NCBI GenBank assembly: GCA_026745465.1 | Contig: JACYXH010000802.1 | Span: 3,236,001 to 3,300,000, forward strand | Length of the DNA: 64,000 nucleotides | DNA from: Lota lota | Lineage: Eukaryota > Chordata > Actinopteri > Gadiformes > Lotidae | Direction: 5' to 3' | In this document: one piece after another, positions 1 through 34,599 of the stretch | Numbering within the stretch: position 1 is the stretch's first letter | How the letters are laid out: the number at the start of each line of letters is the position of its first letter | Notes under the pieces: generated by a model | What the model saw: only the letters and a program-made list of their open reading frames with translations | Told to the model about the DNA's origin: nothing | The model's database searches: none | Made by a program: the position numbers and the translations under genes

Positions 1-602
1 TTCTAGAACCCCACATTGTACTACAGCATCCTTGAAAAATCACAAGTATTCTTGCGTTACAATTATTCTTACAATTCTTACAATTATTTACAACTATAAC
101 CCCTACAATTATTCTTACGTCTGAAAGGTTTCAGTATTGCCAGTCATAGTAACATTAATATTAACACTTTTAAACTAGTTAGACTCGAACCCAAAGTTTT
201 GCCTTGTGATCACTGTCAGTGTGTGTTCATCTTGAACATTTAAATGGTATAATCTGTATATGTCGGTATTCTTAATAGTTTCATCCTTTTTTATAGTTAT
301 CAAAACTTCTAAACCCAACCCCCATGAAAAGGTTGTCGTTGGTGTTTCTAGCTGCAATGGGTGACTCAGGGGGAAATACACTTATAATTTAACGTATACA
401 AATCACAAACAGAGCACTGCAAAGTCCTTTATAGGTAAACGACCAATGCAATGCGATCCCTCTTTCAAAATTAGTTTCTAAATTGTGGTGATGATAGACT
501 AATTGGTAGACTACATCCCTGGGGAAAAGTAGAATAGTAATAAGAAATATTGATTGTTGTTATTTACTATGAATGCAAATAAAGGAACGGATAATTGCTT
601 TA

Positions 603-690
<88 letters not shown>

Positions 691-1716
691 CTTTGAGGCT
701 CATTTGGGGACCTTGTTAGTTAGATTGTCATGCCTTATTCTCTATATCAATACCTTAGAGGTCAGTGGCATAGAGCTGATGCTTTTTATTTTATATATCC
801 TTGTTTGAGACGTCTTATACACCTATGTGCACCATTTTACGTTTTTCTTCACCTGTCAGAAAGTGCAGACTATTGGATTAAATAATCTCAGCCTTGGTCT
901 ATAGTTTAACTGTAAAAATGGAGGGATATGGCTTTTTTAAAGTAACGATTTGATGGTCTAATTAAACCCACAGAGAGCGATATATTGTATAGGCGCCCCC
1001 AAGACCTTTCCAGGTCAGGGATTCGGATAGGAGTGATTTCTTGGGTTGAAACTCTTACAATCAATGTGACCTTTATTTATTATACTCCCCCCCCCTCCTC
1101 CCCCCCATCTCTCAAAAACTCACATATAACATAGTCAATCATCTCTCCTTCCCTCAAAGTAAAAATAAAAAAAAGAAGATGCTGTCTGGTTATTGCCAGT
1201 ATCCATCTCAGTCGTCAGAAAAGCTGCACGTTTTCGCTGTTGTTAAGGGCTGGAAACCAGAATCCCATTGGAGTTGCACCCTAAGGAACAAATTTAATGC
1301 TAGAAAAACATCCCGACCATCAACCAAAAATGACGGATTGAAAATAATGTCGAGCTATCTAGGGAATCCCCCCCACCAGACAGGGGAGCAGACCGCATTG
1401 TTTTTCTCATTTATGTGATATATAGAACAGAGAGGAGGGGAAAAATGGGCGATTTATTGGTTAGATAGGCGTCTTCCTTTCCATACATGAGAAGAAATAT
1501 TAGATAGTAATGCAAGGATCAAGTCAAATGATGACATTGTTTGGCGGGGGCGCGGTTGTAGCTAGGTGTTCAAATATGTAACTCATCTGGCGTGCTGGTG
1601 GGCCCACCCGCTTTCCAATAGATCACGCAATGCAAATAGTGTGGGAAATTCGGGGGGGGGGAAGTTGCCACATGAATATGTCAATGAACGCAGTGTAATT
1701 TGTGCTCCCTTAGCAG
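1..1716. other. 5' flank or upstream intron of mgmt
   Basis: No coding exon was recognised here. The region holds an (AT)n microsatellite (607-689), a palindromic TCCCTGGGGA at 516-525 matching the EBF consensus, octamers ATGCAAAT at 573-580 and 1630-1637, and a C-rich stretch near 1087-1107. Whether the mgmt promoter lies here or further left is not determinable. Confidence 0.4.
607..689. repeat. (AT)n microsatellite
   Basis: About 83 bp of AT dinucleotide with one GT interruption near 645. Confidence 0.95.
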
Positions 1717-1729
1717 GACGGGGAGAGAG

Positions 1730-23398
<21,669 letters not shown>

Positions 23399-23406
23399 CG
23401 TCCTGT

Positions 23407-23446
<40 letters not shown>

Positions 23447-23460
23447 ACACACATACACAC

Positions 23461-23466
23461 AATAAA
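23461..23466 (+). terminator. mgmt: candidate mgmt polyadenylation signal AATAAA
   Basis: A perfect AATAAA lies 63 nt after the mgmt stop, just after an (AC)n repeat. Another perfect hexamer is at 24058-24063. Which one is used cannot be told from sequence alone. Confidence 0.35.
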
Positions 23467-26400
23467 CGAGAACAAAATGTCATCATAAAGTTTGCCATGC
23501 TGTGCCAGGACACTATGGATGTGTTGTTGATATTATTAGGAGGGAGGGTGATTCTTAAAGTCAGTAAAATGGCTGCTCGCCCATGAGAGACCAAGAGGGG
23601 AAGGGTAATGTCCTGTACACACAAACTCCAAAAACTCAAATTAAGTGTCATGAAGTTTGCCGTCAGCCAGGATACTATGAACGTTTTTGTTATTATTATA
23701 AGAAGTTGTTGAATTTAATTGAATGATAAAAAGGAGGGCAATCCTTAAAGTCATGTAAAGTGGTGTATACACCGCGAAACTACGATAAAAGTCAAAGTTT
23801 CCAATGTGTTTCCATGACACTATGAACATGTTGTTGTACTTATTAAAATAATAACAGAATATAATAAAAACAGAACAATATAAAGGGGGCTATTCTTAAC
23901 GTAAATAAAGTATGTGAAGTGCAGTACACACACAAAAATAGTTAACAAAGAAAACAACCTTTTTTCATTGTACGGGTCCTAAAGTTTATACCGCAAATTG
24001 CCAGACACTATGGAACAACTGGAGGTGCTGGTAAATATTCAGCCGCATATTTAAAGGAATAAAATGATCTAAGAATAGAGAAGCTGGCTGGCTAATGTGA
24101 TACGGAGTCGTGGCAGAATTAGAATGTACAAAAATAACCTAAACAGAACACAAGGAATTACAAACATATGTTCCCACGAGTCTCTGTGGTGTTTGCCAGA
24201 TATCGCTGGAATGGCTTTTCTAAAGAATTATTATTCCTTCCTCTTGCATTGTTGTTGTTGTTATTTTCATATTTTTATTCCCTTTTCTTCAGAATTAGTC
24301 TTTGTAACTCTTGTTGTTGTTTTTTTTTAATTTCCTGCCAAGTAAATGCTTTGTTCGACATCCAGTTCTAAAGGCTGGGAGTTTTACTGCTACAAAGCTT
24401 TGTTGTAAGGCGTTGGTTTTGTCTTCATTTAGATCTCATTGTTGTGCTCTGGTCGTTATTATCCGTCTATTAACTTGAGAGGTGATGCCGTGCGCATGGA
24501 AAATAAATGTACATGACTGTTTTTATTTGTCTTTTTGTCACACAATGAATTCAGTTGTGGGTTCTATTATGTTTCCACTTTTCAACGTGATATCTTTATT
24601 TAAAAATGGATATAAAATGCCTTTCATATTTAATGATTTGTATTAAAAAAAATTGTGCTTCAGTCAAACATTATTTTCCTCCCTTGCTTCTCTCTTGGCA
24701 GAGACGTCAGTTGTGTGTCGGGGGCTGTAACTCATATCTCTTCTGAGTGGGTTTTATTTTTCCATTAGAGGGCAGTACAGAACGGGAAACTGAAATGAAC
24801 ATTTCAACCTCGAATTCCTAACGTTCATCATTTAATCTTTAACTTTAAGGCTCATGTTTTATTTCATTTTCGTCTTGAGCTTATTTGAGTCCTTTCACAT
24901 GAGACATCCACACAACCAACGGTTTGCACAAAAAGACAATTCACTCCAATTTTTGTCCTATTAAATTGTATTCACCCTTCCTCCATAATTCCTCCAGTCT
25001 TCACTTGATGTCACACTCTTTCGACATCATTCAACCTGATTTCCTTAAATCCGGCCCCTTCTTCCACGTTCGTTATTTCCTCTCTGGAGTGATCCGTATT
25101 TGGTCATCGTGATGGGCCCCTCTGCACAGCCCTGGTGGCCCACTAACAACCCACCTCCAAAAATAACCTCCATCCTAACCTTTCCTCAGCCCAATTGAGC
25201 ACGGGGCCCCTACACTCCCACTGAATACATTTGATACCACGCTGCTTTTTTATCTTTTCCTCCCTCCCCTCCTCCCGTATCAACTCCGTTCAGATGTCTG
25301 ATTCCGACTGGCTGGAGTCGCTTACTCCGCCATCGGAGCGCAGTTCCAGCCGCGGTGCTGGATCTTCAGGCGGCAGACAGGCAGATGAAGAATGAGACTG
25401 AGCCTGGGGTTTCACAGAGAGCTAATGATGCCTGTGGTGACTACAGGCTACTCGCGGCCCCCCTAACGAAGCGAGCGGTGACACAGCCACAAGGGGTCCC
25501 ATTTAAGACAGCCACACTCTGAAGTGCACTGTAAGCACCCCTTTTTTCCTCCCTCGCACTCTCTCTCTCCCTCTCCGTCTCTCTCTCCCTCTCTTCTTCA
25601 CTCGTGGCTACTAAGGAAATTCTATGGGATTCCATGAATTGAGCGAAAGCCAAGAAGACGCGTGTCTGGTGGTGGTTCATCGCCTTATTGATGTTGAAAG
25701 ACAAGTCCAGCCTCAAATATTCATGCACGCCTCCTTGCCAGTAATTGGCGTGTGTGATTATTAATAATGAATGTGTTGTTATTATTTTTTATTATTAGTG
25801 GTCGTCGCGGTAGTCTTAAGTCGCATGGTCCAAGTTAATTGAATAATAAAAAGGGGGCTATTCTTAGTACATTTTTTTAGTGCTAGTATAATTATAACGC
25901 TAATAGAATGGTTTATTTAATTTATTTTGTTTCGACGAACATGCATGTACCTCGTGTGCCACTTGCGCGCTCTGGCTGGCGACGAGATGAAAAGGAATTT
26001 GATTAAAAGAGAGTCTGGGACGATCTCATCACCCGGGCTGTTAATCTCTGTGAAAGCGTTAATTTTGGCCTTAATATCCGCTTCTGCTACAGAGGGGGAA
26101 AGTGACTGAGTGCACATGCTGTGTGCGTTTGCGCGTGTGCGTAGGTGCGTGTGTCTGTTTGTGCACGTGTGTGTGTGTGTGTGTGCGGCTGCGGCGGCAG
26201 CAGCATGTGTGTGTATGTCCATATGTGTGTGGGTGAAGTGGATGATATTGAGCCTGACTTCATAAATCACCCAGACACTGATAAACTCCCCGTGCACCCA
26301 CACTCCGCTAATGGGCAACCCTTAAGGAGTGTGAGTGTCTCGTGCGGTGTTTGATTCAACATTTATTAACCCCCTCACACACACACACACATACGCCCGC

Positions 26401-27599
26401 ACGCACTCACACACACACACACTCAGCCACACATACGTGTGCACACACATGCTTTAACATATGACAGAACACTCAAGTGAGACACTGAAAGAGCGGGGAT
26501 ATGGTTGGTGGCTTCTGGGCTGTTAGTCGTGGCTTTTGACCTGACCAGGGTGTATTATTAATGCCTGCCGGTACAGCCACAGCATATTTTAGATATAACT
26601 ACTACTGTGTATCTCACCGCTAGCGTTCTTGGCAAACAAACCCTACACAACCTAAATCTAAAACGTCATGTTTTCCTCATTATGGAGCTGGGTTACAAGA
26701 TCACGTCAAATATCAACACCACCACCGTGTTTAAATGTTATATTCCTGGTTTCTCTACTTGGTCGAAGACATTCTGGTTTGCTCATTAATTGTATGAAAT
26801 GGATCATCTCATAGACTCATGACTGTGAGTTAACCAACAAGAGCCAACTGTCATTCACCAAACTAAGCCAAACACAAGACAAATGCAAGTACACTCACTA
26901 GCTGTCCTTCACTCAATGTGCTCATATAACTCGGGTATAAGCTTGTGCGCTGAAACAAAAATTAAAAACAAGCAAACTTTTTTTGTGGAGCATTAACAGA
27001 GCTCTGCCTCAAGGGAACCCAGCGGCCGTTTGGCCATGCAGATAGGATACGACCGGCGCTCAGACACACAGACAGACAGACAGACATGGGGACGAGGGAG
27101 ACAGACAGACATAGGGGTAGGAAGGCGGGCAGGGGGGTGCTTGGCTGCACTATCGGGTTGCCCCCCCCCCCCCCCCCCCTGTCTGCCGGGAGGCCGGTCT
27201 CGATGGCCCTGACACGGAGGCTCCGTGCTAAGACAGCTGGTGTGGTTATGTCTGACACCAGCACACACACACACACACACACCACGTCTTATACACACAA
27301 CGCACGCCACGCCATGGCGCTGTCCACGCCACGGATCACAGAGGGAAAACATCATGGCGGTACTTTGATGATCCTGTAATGATCTTTGTGTTTTGAGAGA
27401 GGAGAAGGGGTTGGTGGATATGTGTGTGTGTGTGTGTGTCTGTCTGTCTGTGTGTGTGGGGGTGGGGTGGGGGATTCATAGGGCGCGTTTTTCTGTTATT
27501 TCTTTAGAACAAAGCGTCTAAAATCTTCAACACTAATGGCAGAGTAAATAATAAGGAAACATCCTGAGCGGTATCCATGTTGATGTGTCTTTTTGTGTG

Positions 27600-28125
27600 T
27601 GAGCGGTGTTTATGTGTGTATTAGAAGGAGCGTCTGTGTGTGGGTGTGTGTATTAAAATGAGCGTGCAAACGTGTGTGTGTGTGTGTGCATTAGAAGGAG
27701 CATGCACATATGTGTGTGAGCTTGCGGCGTCACCTCGGCTGTGTGACCCCATGAACCCGCAGTGATGTGGGCAGGGCTCTGTCTAATTGAGAGCACGCTG
27801 ATGATGAACGACCATTATGAGAGTGCTAGTGTGTGTATGTGTGTGTGCAAATGTGTTTGTGGGTGTGTGTTTATATAGATATAGATATGTGTGTGTGAGA
27901 CATGTATATATATATATGTGTGTATATATGATTGCGTGCATTTACGTATGTGTGTGTGTATATATGTATGTATGTGTGTGTATATATGATTGCGTGCATT
28001 TACTTATGTGTGTGTATACATATGCATGTATGTGTATACTGTATGTATGCGTGTATGTTTATATACATATGCATGCATGTGTCTGTGTGTGTGTATATAT
28101 ATATGCATGCGGGTGTGTGTGTGTT
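27600..28125. repeat. GT-rich minisatellites, units about 55-58 bp
   Basis: Three units with GTGTGTATTAGAAGGAGCG (27620-27705) are followed by three units with TATATATGATTGCGTGCATT and GTGTGTGTATATATGTATG (27920-28040). Confidence 0.8.
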
Positions 28126-28499
28126 CATTCACACCACCCGTCCATGACAAGGCAAGATGTGGTATGGGGAGAAAGTGCAGGTCTAGCCCTGGTCATGTTG
28201 ACGAAGGCTGGGGGGCGGGTGGGCGGCGGTGGTGGGTGTATGGGTGAGTAGGGGGGCTCCACCACACATCAGAGGCTCCAGGACCCCATGGCACCAGTCT
28301 CTCCCTGGCCCAGTCTCCCCCCAGACGGGCTGGGGAGAGGAGGAGGAGGAGGCATCTGGCCTCTGTCAGCGCCTCTGGCCCCAGTAGGCTGGGAGTCTAG
28401 GATCTATACACTGGCTGGAGGAGGGGAGGAAGGGAGGGGGGGGAAGGAGAAAATGGAGGAGAGTAAAGGGGACAGTAGAGGGAGGAGGGGACTGCTGAG

Positions 28500-28870
28500 G
28501 TGGAGGAGACGTGGGGAGGAGAGAGGGGGAGGAGAAATGGGAGGAGAGGGGAGAGCAGGGAGAAGGGAGGGAAGAGAAGGAGAGGATAGGGAACAGAAGG
28601 GAGAGGGTGAGGTATGAAAGGAGGGGAGAGAGGGGGAGGAGAAATGGGAGGAGAGGGGAGAGCAGGGAGAAGGGAGGAGAGAGAAGATATGGAACAGAAG
28701 GGAGAGGGTGAGGTATGAAAGGAGGGGAGAGAGGGGGAGGAGAGGGGAGAGCAGGGAGAAGAGGGGAGAGAAGGAGAGAGGATAGGGAACAGAAGGGAGA
28801 GGGTGAGGTATGAAAGGAGGGGAGAGGGGGTGAGGGGAGAGGGTGAGGAGTGGAGAGGAGAGGGGAAATT
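28500..28870. repeat. purine minisatellite, unit about 100 bp
   Basis: The block GAACAGAAGGGAGAGGGTGA followed by GGTATGAAAGGAGGGGAGAG recurs at about 28590, 28692 and 28788. The strand is almost pure purine. Confidence 0.85.
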
Positions 28871-31800
28871 ATGAGAAACATCACCATGTAGGACTGCTTT
28901 TGCTTTCTGCAAAACAAACAAGAAAAATAACATGCATGGTTGTACGGACAGAATATCACATGCACGAAGCTGCATAATGAAGGTATTGATTGTGTTTAGT
29001 GCGTGTGTGTGTGGTTTGCATGTATTTTGTGTATATATGTGAATATGTTTGTGTATGTGGTTTGTGTGTGTTTTGTGTATATAGGATAAGTGTGTGGGGG
29101 GGGGCGGATCAGCGTAGGGGATTCGAATATTGATAATTGTCAATTCTGTAGAAAAGTAGTGTTAGGAATGGCGTCCAATTGTATGTTAATCTAAAGTGTT
29201 AAAAGACTTATGGAGATGGATATCATTGCAACGATTTTTAGTCCAACTTTTCATCTGGAAGCCTCACGACGATTCAATGCATACTGTATTCATAAAAGAA
29301 TACAATAAAATAAATAAACTAGTTATTTAACATGTTCAGTCTTGACTTGACTCGACTCCATTTTGTATGCATGTATGTGTGTGTATATAAATATGCATGT
29401 GTGTGTGTGTGGGTGTGTATATATGCATGCGTGTCTGTGTATATACTGAATGTATACGTGTGTGTGTGTGCGTGCATATGCTTTTGTGCATATGTGCGTG
29501 TGTTTGTGTGTACGTGTTTCATGTGTGTGTATGTGTTGTGTGTGTGTACGTGTTTCATGCGTGTGTATGTGTTTGGTGTCTGTGTGTGCGCTCACATGCA
29601 TGGTAGAGAGAGAGGATTGGGGGGGGGTCCTATCAATGCCCCTCGCTTATTATGATTGACGATTGATGATTAAGTCCTAGAGCCAGCAGTGCACCCCACC
29701 CTCGCCCTCCTCCACCACCCCCACCTCAACCCCTCCACCACCACCACCACCCCTCCACCGCCCCCAACCCCAAAGCCGGTGACTTGGAATTGGATGTGAC
29801 ACATACACAGTTCTGCGTGTTAGGTAATTCGTTGACGAGGGGCCAAATTCATTTATGGAACAGCGGTATTGGCAGGCTACGGACACTCTCTGCAAAAACA
29901 ACGATAATCACAGCGGTTTGGCGCGGCGTGACAAGGACTCTTCAGGGAGAGGGAGAGAGAGAGAGAAGGAGAGAGAGAGAGGGCCCGCGCCATGCTCTGC
30001 CTTTGTTGGCCACTCCTAGCTGGGAGAGAACGAGGGGACACTTCCGCCACTGTTCTCCAGATGAGAGAGGGCTTAAGACCACAGGAAAGAGAGAGCGGTG
30101 GTGGAGTAGGGTGGGGTGGTGGGGTTGTGTATGGTGGTGATGCTGATGATGATGATTTGGAAAAGGAGGGACTGATTATATTGTGCCGGGGTGTGTTCTG
30201 ATGGGATACTTAAGGCCTTTTGTGATTTTTTTGTTTATTTATTTATGTAGAAAGCAACGTTGAAGTAAGAAGTAAAAAATATATATATTGAAAATTTGTC
30301 TGGGGAAAGTGAATGAAGAAAATACAATCGTAAATAATACTCCACTTTAACGCTACACTACAACTACTCAATAAAATATTGTATATAAATAGATCATGTC
30401 ATATTAAAAATAACAATATATGTACAAATGTCGATGCTGACAATATAACACATAATACAACTCAATATAATAACTCAAAATATCGACAAGAGAAAAAGTT
30501 TAAACGCGCAAAGTGACGACAAGGGACAATTTCAGCACGCGAGCTGATGAAATAAAGGCGGGAAAATAAATCGTGGATAATGAAACATGAGGGGAGCCCC
30601 CCGTCTCCAGCCATTTCATCTCCTTCTCGCTCCCCCATCTCCTACTAATGAGCCTTATTGACAATCAAACAGGCGCTGTCATGTCCCAGGATGCATTGCT
30701 CCGCGGCCCCGGCGTGTTTGTCACCGTGTCCTGGCAACCAGAACCAGAGGCTGCGAGACCGGGCTGGCAGTTAGTGGTTTCTCGCCCAGCAGCACTGCCT
30801 GAAAATGGGCCACTTCCTGTAGAGCTGCAGCTGCCGTCTCTGCTACTTCCATTACTTTCTATAGCATGCAGATGTTGTATCAACATTCCCCCCGCCAAGG
30901 GGACCGCAATAACGGCGAGACTCCATGCCATGTCGCCGAGGCACGTCAATTTCTCAAGTGGCACAATTAAAGAGGGAAATACAGTACCGCCATGTTTATT
31001 TGATTCTTTTTTGTAGCCGCTGAAATCTGCTTCTTTTTTTTTAACTGCTGTTTTTTTCTTCTCCGTCTCCTCCCCAAAGGTGGCTGTTTCATAAGGGTTC
31101 AGAAATCCACCCGATTTTTTAACGGCACTTTTCCCCGAGTTGAGCTGTTCTGTAAGCCTTTGTGTGGGAGACCTGTCGCGACCCACAGCGGATATGGAAA
31201 TGGGGCTAAGGTTTTATGGGCCAAACGGATTGGACACAGCGAAGCTCAGGGGGCATGAATATTGGATGTTATTTCTGCTCTCTTTTTATGTAATCCATTG
31301 CCAATACATTATTAATAGATGATATCATATCCAGAACCAGTGGACAAAGCAGTACAGATGGGTGCTATGAATGGGGCTCTATTTGGTGGAGACTGCTAGG
31401 GCAGAAAATGCAGTTCAAGTATTATTATTTTAACACTGCAGTCTAACAGTCTGTGACTGCTCGTTTCTTTCCAAAGTACTCTTTCCTTTTTCATTTTTTT
31501 TTTGGGGGGGGGGGATGAGAGTAAGGGTGGGGGGGACAATTTAGGGAAGTACATACGGAGTGAAATATAGTGAACACTTGTATCTCTACCAAAAGGGGTA
31601 AAGCCCCAGCATTGAAATGCACTGAAACATTGATGAAGTATCAAATGACACCCAGATACAAGTTTAATGTATTTCAGAGCACTGGGATGCCCAGCTCATC
31701 CCACTGGCTAAAGCGAGTGGAGAGGAAATCTTTGGAAAGGATCGGGAAATGTTTTGTTTTTTTCGCTTCTGGCAAAGCCGAGTCCCAGCTTACAGTAGCT

Positions 31801-34599
31801 AGGGGAAACTGTCTTATCTGATGGACTCATTCTCAGGCAGAAGATAAAGTTAACGTCAAGCTACAAAAGCAAAACAACCTAATAAATAAATAACAAAGTA
31901 ATGGTCAGGCTCCTTGCCATTCCTGCTTCGTCATCGTCTGAAAAGTTAGTATCCCGTGTTTGTAAAGTTTTACGAGTTCGGCAGTGAACTACGTTTGTGT
32001 AATCATCTTACAATATTTCTCAACTTCTTGGGAAATACATTGCTCGGCGGTTGGAACGAATCCTATCCGTCCAAGAGCAAACCCGGACACTTCAGTAGTT
32101 CAGCGCCCTGACCGAGTAGAAATGGAGGATCATCAGGATGATTGTGTGATTTATGCGATCCGCTGAGTCTCGATATGGTACACATGTGGCCACAAAGGCG
32201 CTTAATCAACACACCGGGAGAGCGGAGGTAGAGTAGACCTATAAGCGTTTCAATAAGAGACTTACATAGGGGCGGGCGGAGGGGATGCGTAAGGTAATAT
32301 TCCTCTTTTAAGGTCAGTTTGAATTGTTTTTCCTCATGGGAAACGGCTTGATTGATAAAGCCCAACAAAAACCTCTTCTTTTCTGAAAGCCTGTCCTCCA
32401 CGGCCCCGATGAAGGCCTCCATTCCTTTATATCGTCCAGCCCAATTCCCAGCATGCACGGCCATTGTGGCGCTTTCAACTGGAGCTCTCCATTGACTGGC
32501 CCATTGTCCGGCCGCTCCTTTGTGCCGCGCTATCACCGGAACACGATCTTTCACCTGACGTTAGCCCAGGTACTGGCCATGGTCACGTCGTAAAGCCCCC
32601 CCCCCACACCCCCCTTCACTCCGCCCCCACCCAGCACCTCACCCTCTGGCCCCCATGCCGGCGATGAGACATGCTGTGAGGTAAATGAACGCAGGAACTT
32701 AATGAGAAAAAAATACATACTTATTACAAACATCAGCGTTTCTTCAAGTTTAGCATCCACGTGCTATAACCCAAGCCTCTTGAGTTATTAGTCATCCGAG
32801 GACAGTAATCATTTTAACGTCCAATATTAGTTTTTTTCCGGCGTATATAATCGAAACGGTCTTTGTTTTTCCGTGTGAATTTGAACAATGCACACGCACG
32901 GATGTTTGAAGCTCTGCCCCTGGCAACACGAGGCTAGTTAGGATCGATATTGCTTTCAATATTTCTTTCCTTTGACAGATAAGCAGGAGCGCAGGGAAAG
33001 TCTTGATAAGAGTGGCGACATACGGCCGTAGCGAACCCTCACTCTCTTTTGATTGGCTGACCCCTGTGACCTTTGCCTTGTTGTGTGTTTCGAGGGGAGA
33101 GGTGGGTGGGATCGGAGGAGGGGTGGGGTGGATGGGTGGGTGGGGGGTCTAGTCAAGCTCTGGTTATGGCCGTTATTGACCCGGGATTTATAAATATTTA
33201 ATGTGCACATTAAGATCATGGTGGAGGGTAGCCATTAGAGTTTTGCAATAAAGAGGCTCTCATGAAGATTGAGTGGTGTGGCAGAGCCAGGGCTTGGTCA
33301 TCGGGTAGAGAGAGAGAGAGCTGGCAACAATAACCCACCACCACCGAGGCTCCAAGTCATTCTTCACCCATTTTTTCATCCCAGTGAGCGCACTGTTATT
33401 TTGTCGATTTCTAACAGAACATGGAGGACATGTATAAATTCAGCACACGTTTGCGGTTTTTCATTCCATTTTATGTGGAGTAAGCGATGATATTGTCAGT
33501 CACTATATTGAGGGTCTAAATGGTGACAGTGTAGGTTTTTGTACATTATTATTTGTGATATAAGCTCATAGCTTGAAAGAATTTCTGACCTCTCGGAAGA
33601 GGTCACACAGCCCGTAACCATAGCGATTGACCCAGAGCTGTGCCGTTTGCAAACCGACATAACGCTACATCAGGAGTCCACACGTCCACCCTATTGTTAT
33701 CACAACACACACTTTGATTATCGGGGAAATGATTTCAAAGCACAAGTGGAAAATGGAATGTGTTCTTTTCAGTGTATCTGCGCCCCCACCACCACCACCA
33801 CTACACACATACTGTGCACTATCAGCATTGCCTGCCGCTATCTTGCGCTACCCCGAACGCGGCGATGCTAGCCTGTTGACATAATAAGGTCTGATATGCT
33901 GATTAGCACTCTCGCTTGCATTCATTTAATTGAGCATTAAAGGGGGACAGGAGATGCTCTCGGACAATGTTGCCTTGATGGGAAATTGACATTCTGTGAC
34001 CCGATCTCCGTGACCAGAGAGGTTGCTAGATAAGATGTTTTCAGTTGTTTTTAAGGAGAGCCACTATTCATCCCACTAGCTACTCGCCTCCTACCCCCAC
34101 CCCCCCCACCCAACCCCGTGTTTGACCCACTTGATGAGTATGGATTTCACTGCACCCCCCAATCCCCCCTACCACCACCACCACCACCACCTTTTCAGCT
34201 CCGCGACTATGAAGGCTTCAGAAAACGATAGCAGTCCTTATAGACAATGGATAACCTTGCTCTTTCGATGCATCGATTCTTTATTAACGAGGTGGCTTAA
34301 TGCGACGAAATGAGGGGGATTTGAATGAGGCAGGGGGTGCTTTGAATCAAATAAATTAAAAAGTGTGCACCGTTTATAAGAGACACTACAATAGATGTTG
34401 GGAAAACGCCACAAGTGATGGGTGTGCTGACAGTATATGTATGGAAATAGTTGTCTCAAAGACAAATAAGGAGTAAGAGAAATCTCAACTTTTAATGGGT
34501 ATTACACGTCCGTTAGGTTGCAGTAACAGTAATGTGGTAAAGTCTAAACACTACTACCGTTAGACAAATCACTGGCTAATCCTTCTTCGTCGTCTGTGT

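Larger units (their letters stand above)
23399..34599. other. mgmt-ebf3 intergenic region
   Basis: These 11 kb between convergent genes show no recognisable coding exon. After the mgmt stop comes a diverged tandem repeat family (23361-24020, with a further piece at 25836-25866). GT/CA microsatellites and minisatellites fill 26110-29600, including purine minisatellite 28500-28870. Long repeat-free stretches at 24030-25300, 30180-33050 and 33160-34600 contain nothing I can name but look like unique sequence that could hold regulatory elements. Confidence 0.7.

Noticed and set aside
23571..23620. Alternative last mgmt exon at the 210-bp repeat
   Set aside because: The copy lacks an acceptor and the PCHRV part, so it cannot replace exon 4.
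28397..29143. 248-codon - strand frame, the longest in the window
   Set aside because: It is a Ser/Pro/Leu translation of the purine minisatellite at 28500-28870; no protein family.
30648..31016. 122-codon open frame on the + strand (with a 173-codon frame opposite it)
   Set aside because: Open on both strands in GC-balanced unique sequence, with no family resemblance. More likely chance or conserved non-coding DNA.
32063..32554. 163-codon open frame on the - strand in the intergenic region
   Set aside because: No recognisable domain or family pattern. Part of it runs through ordinary unique DNA without splice or promoter context. A frame of this length can occur by chance in 11 kb. Not annotated as a gene.
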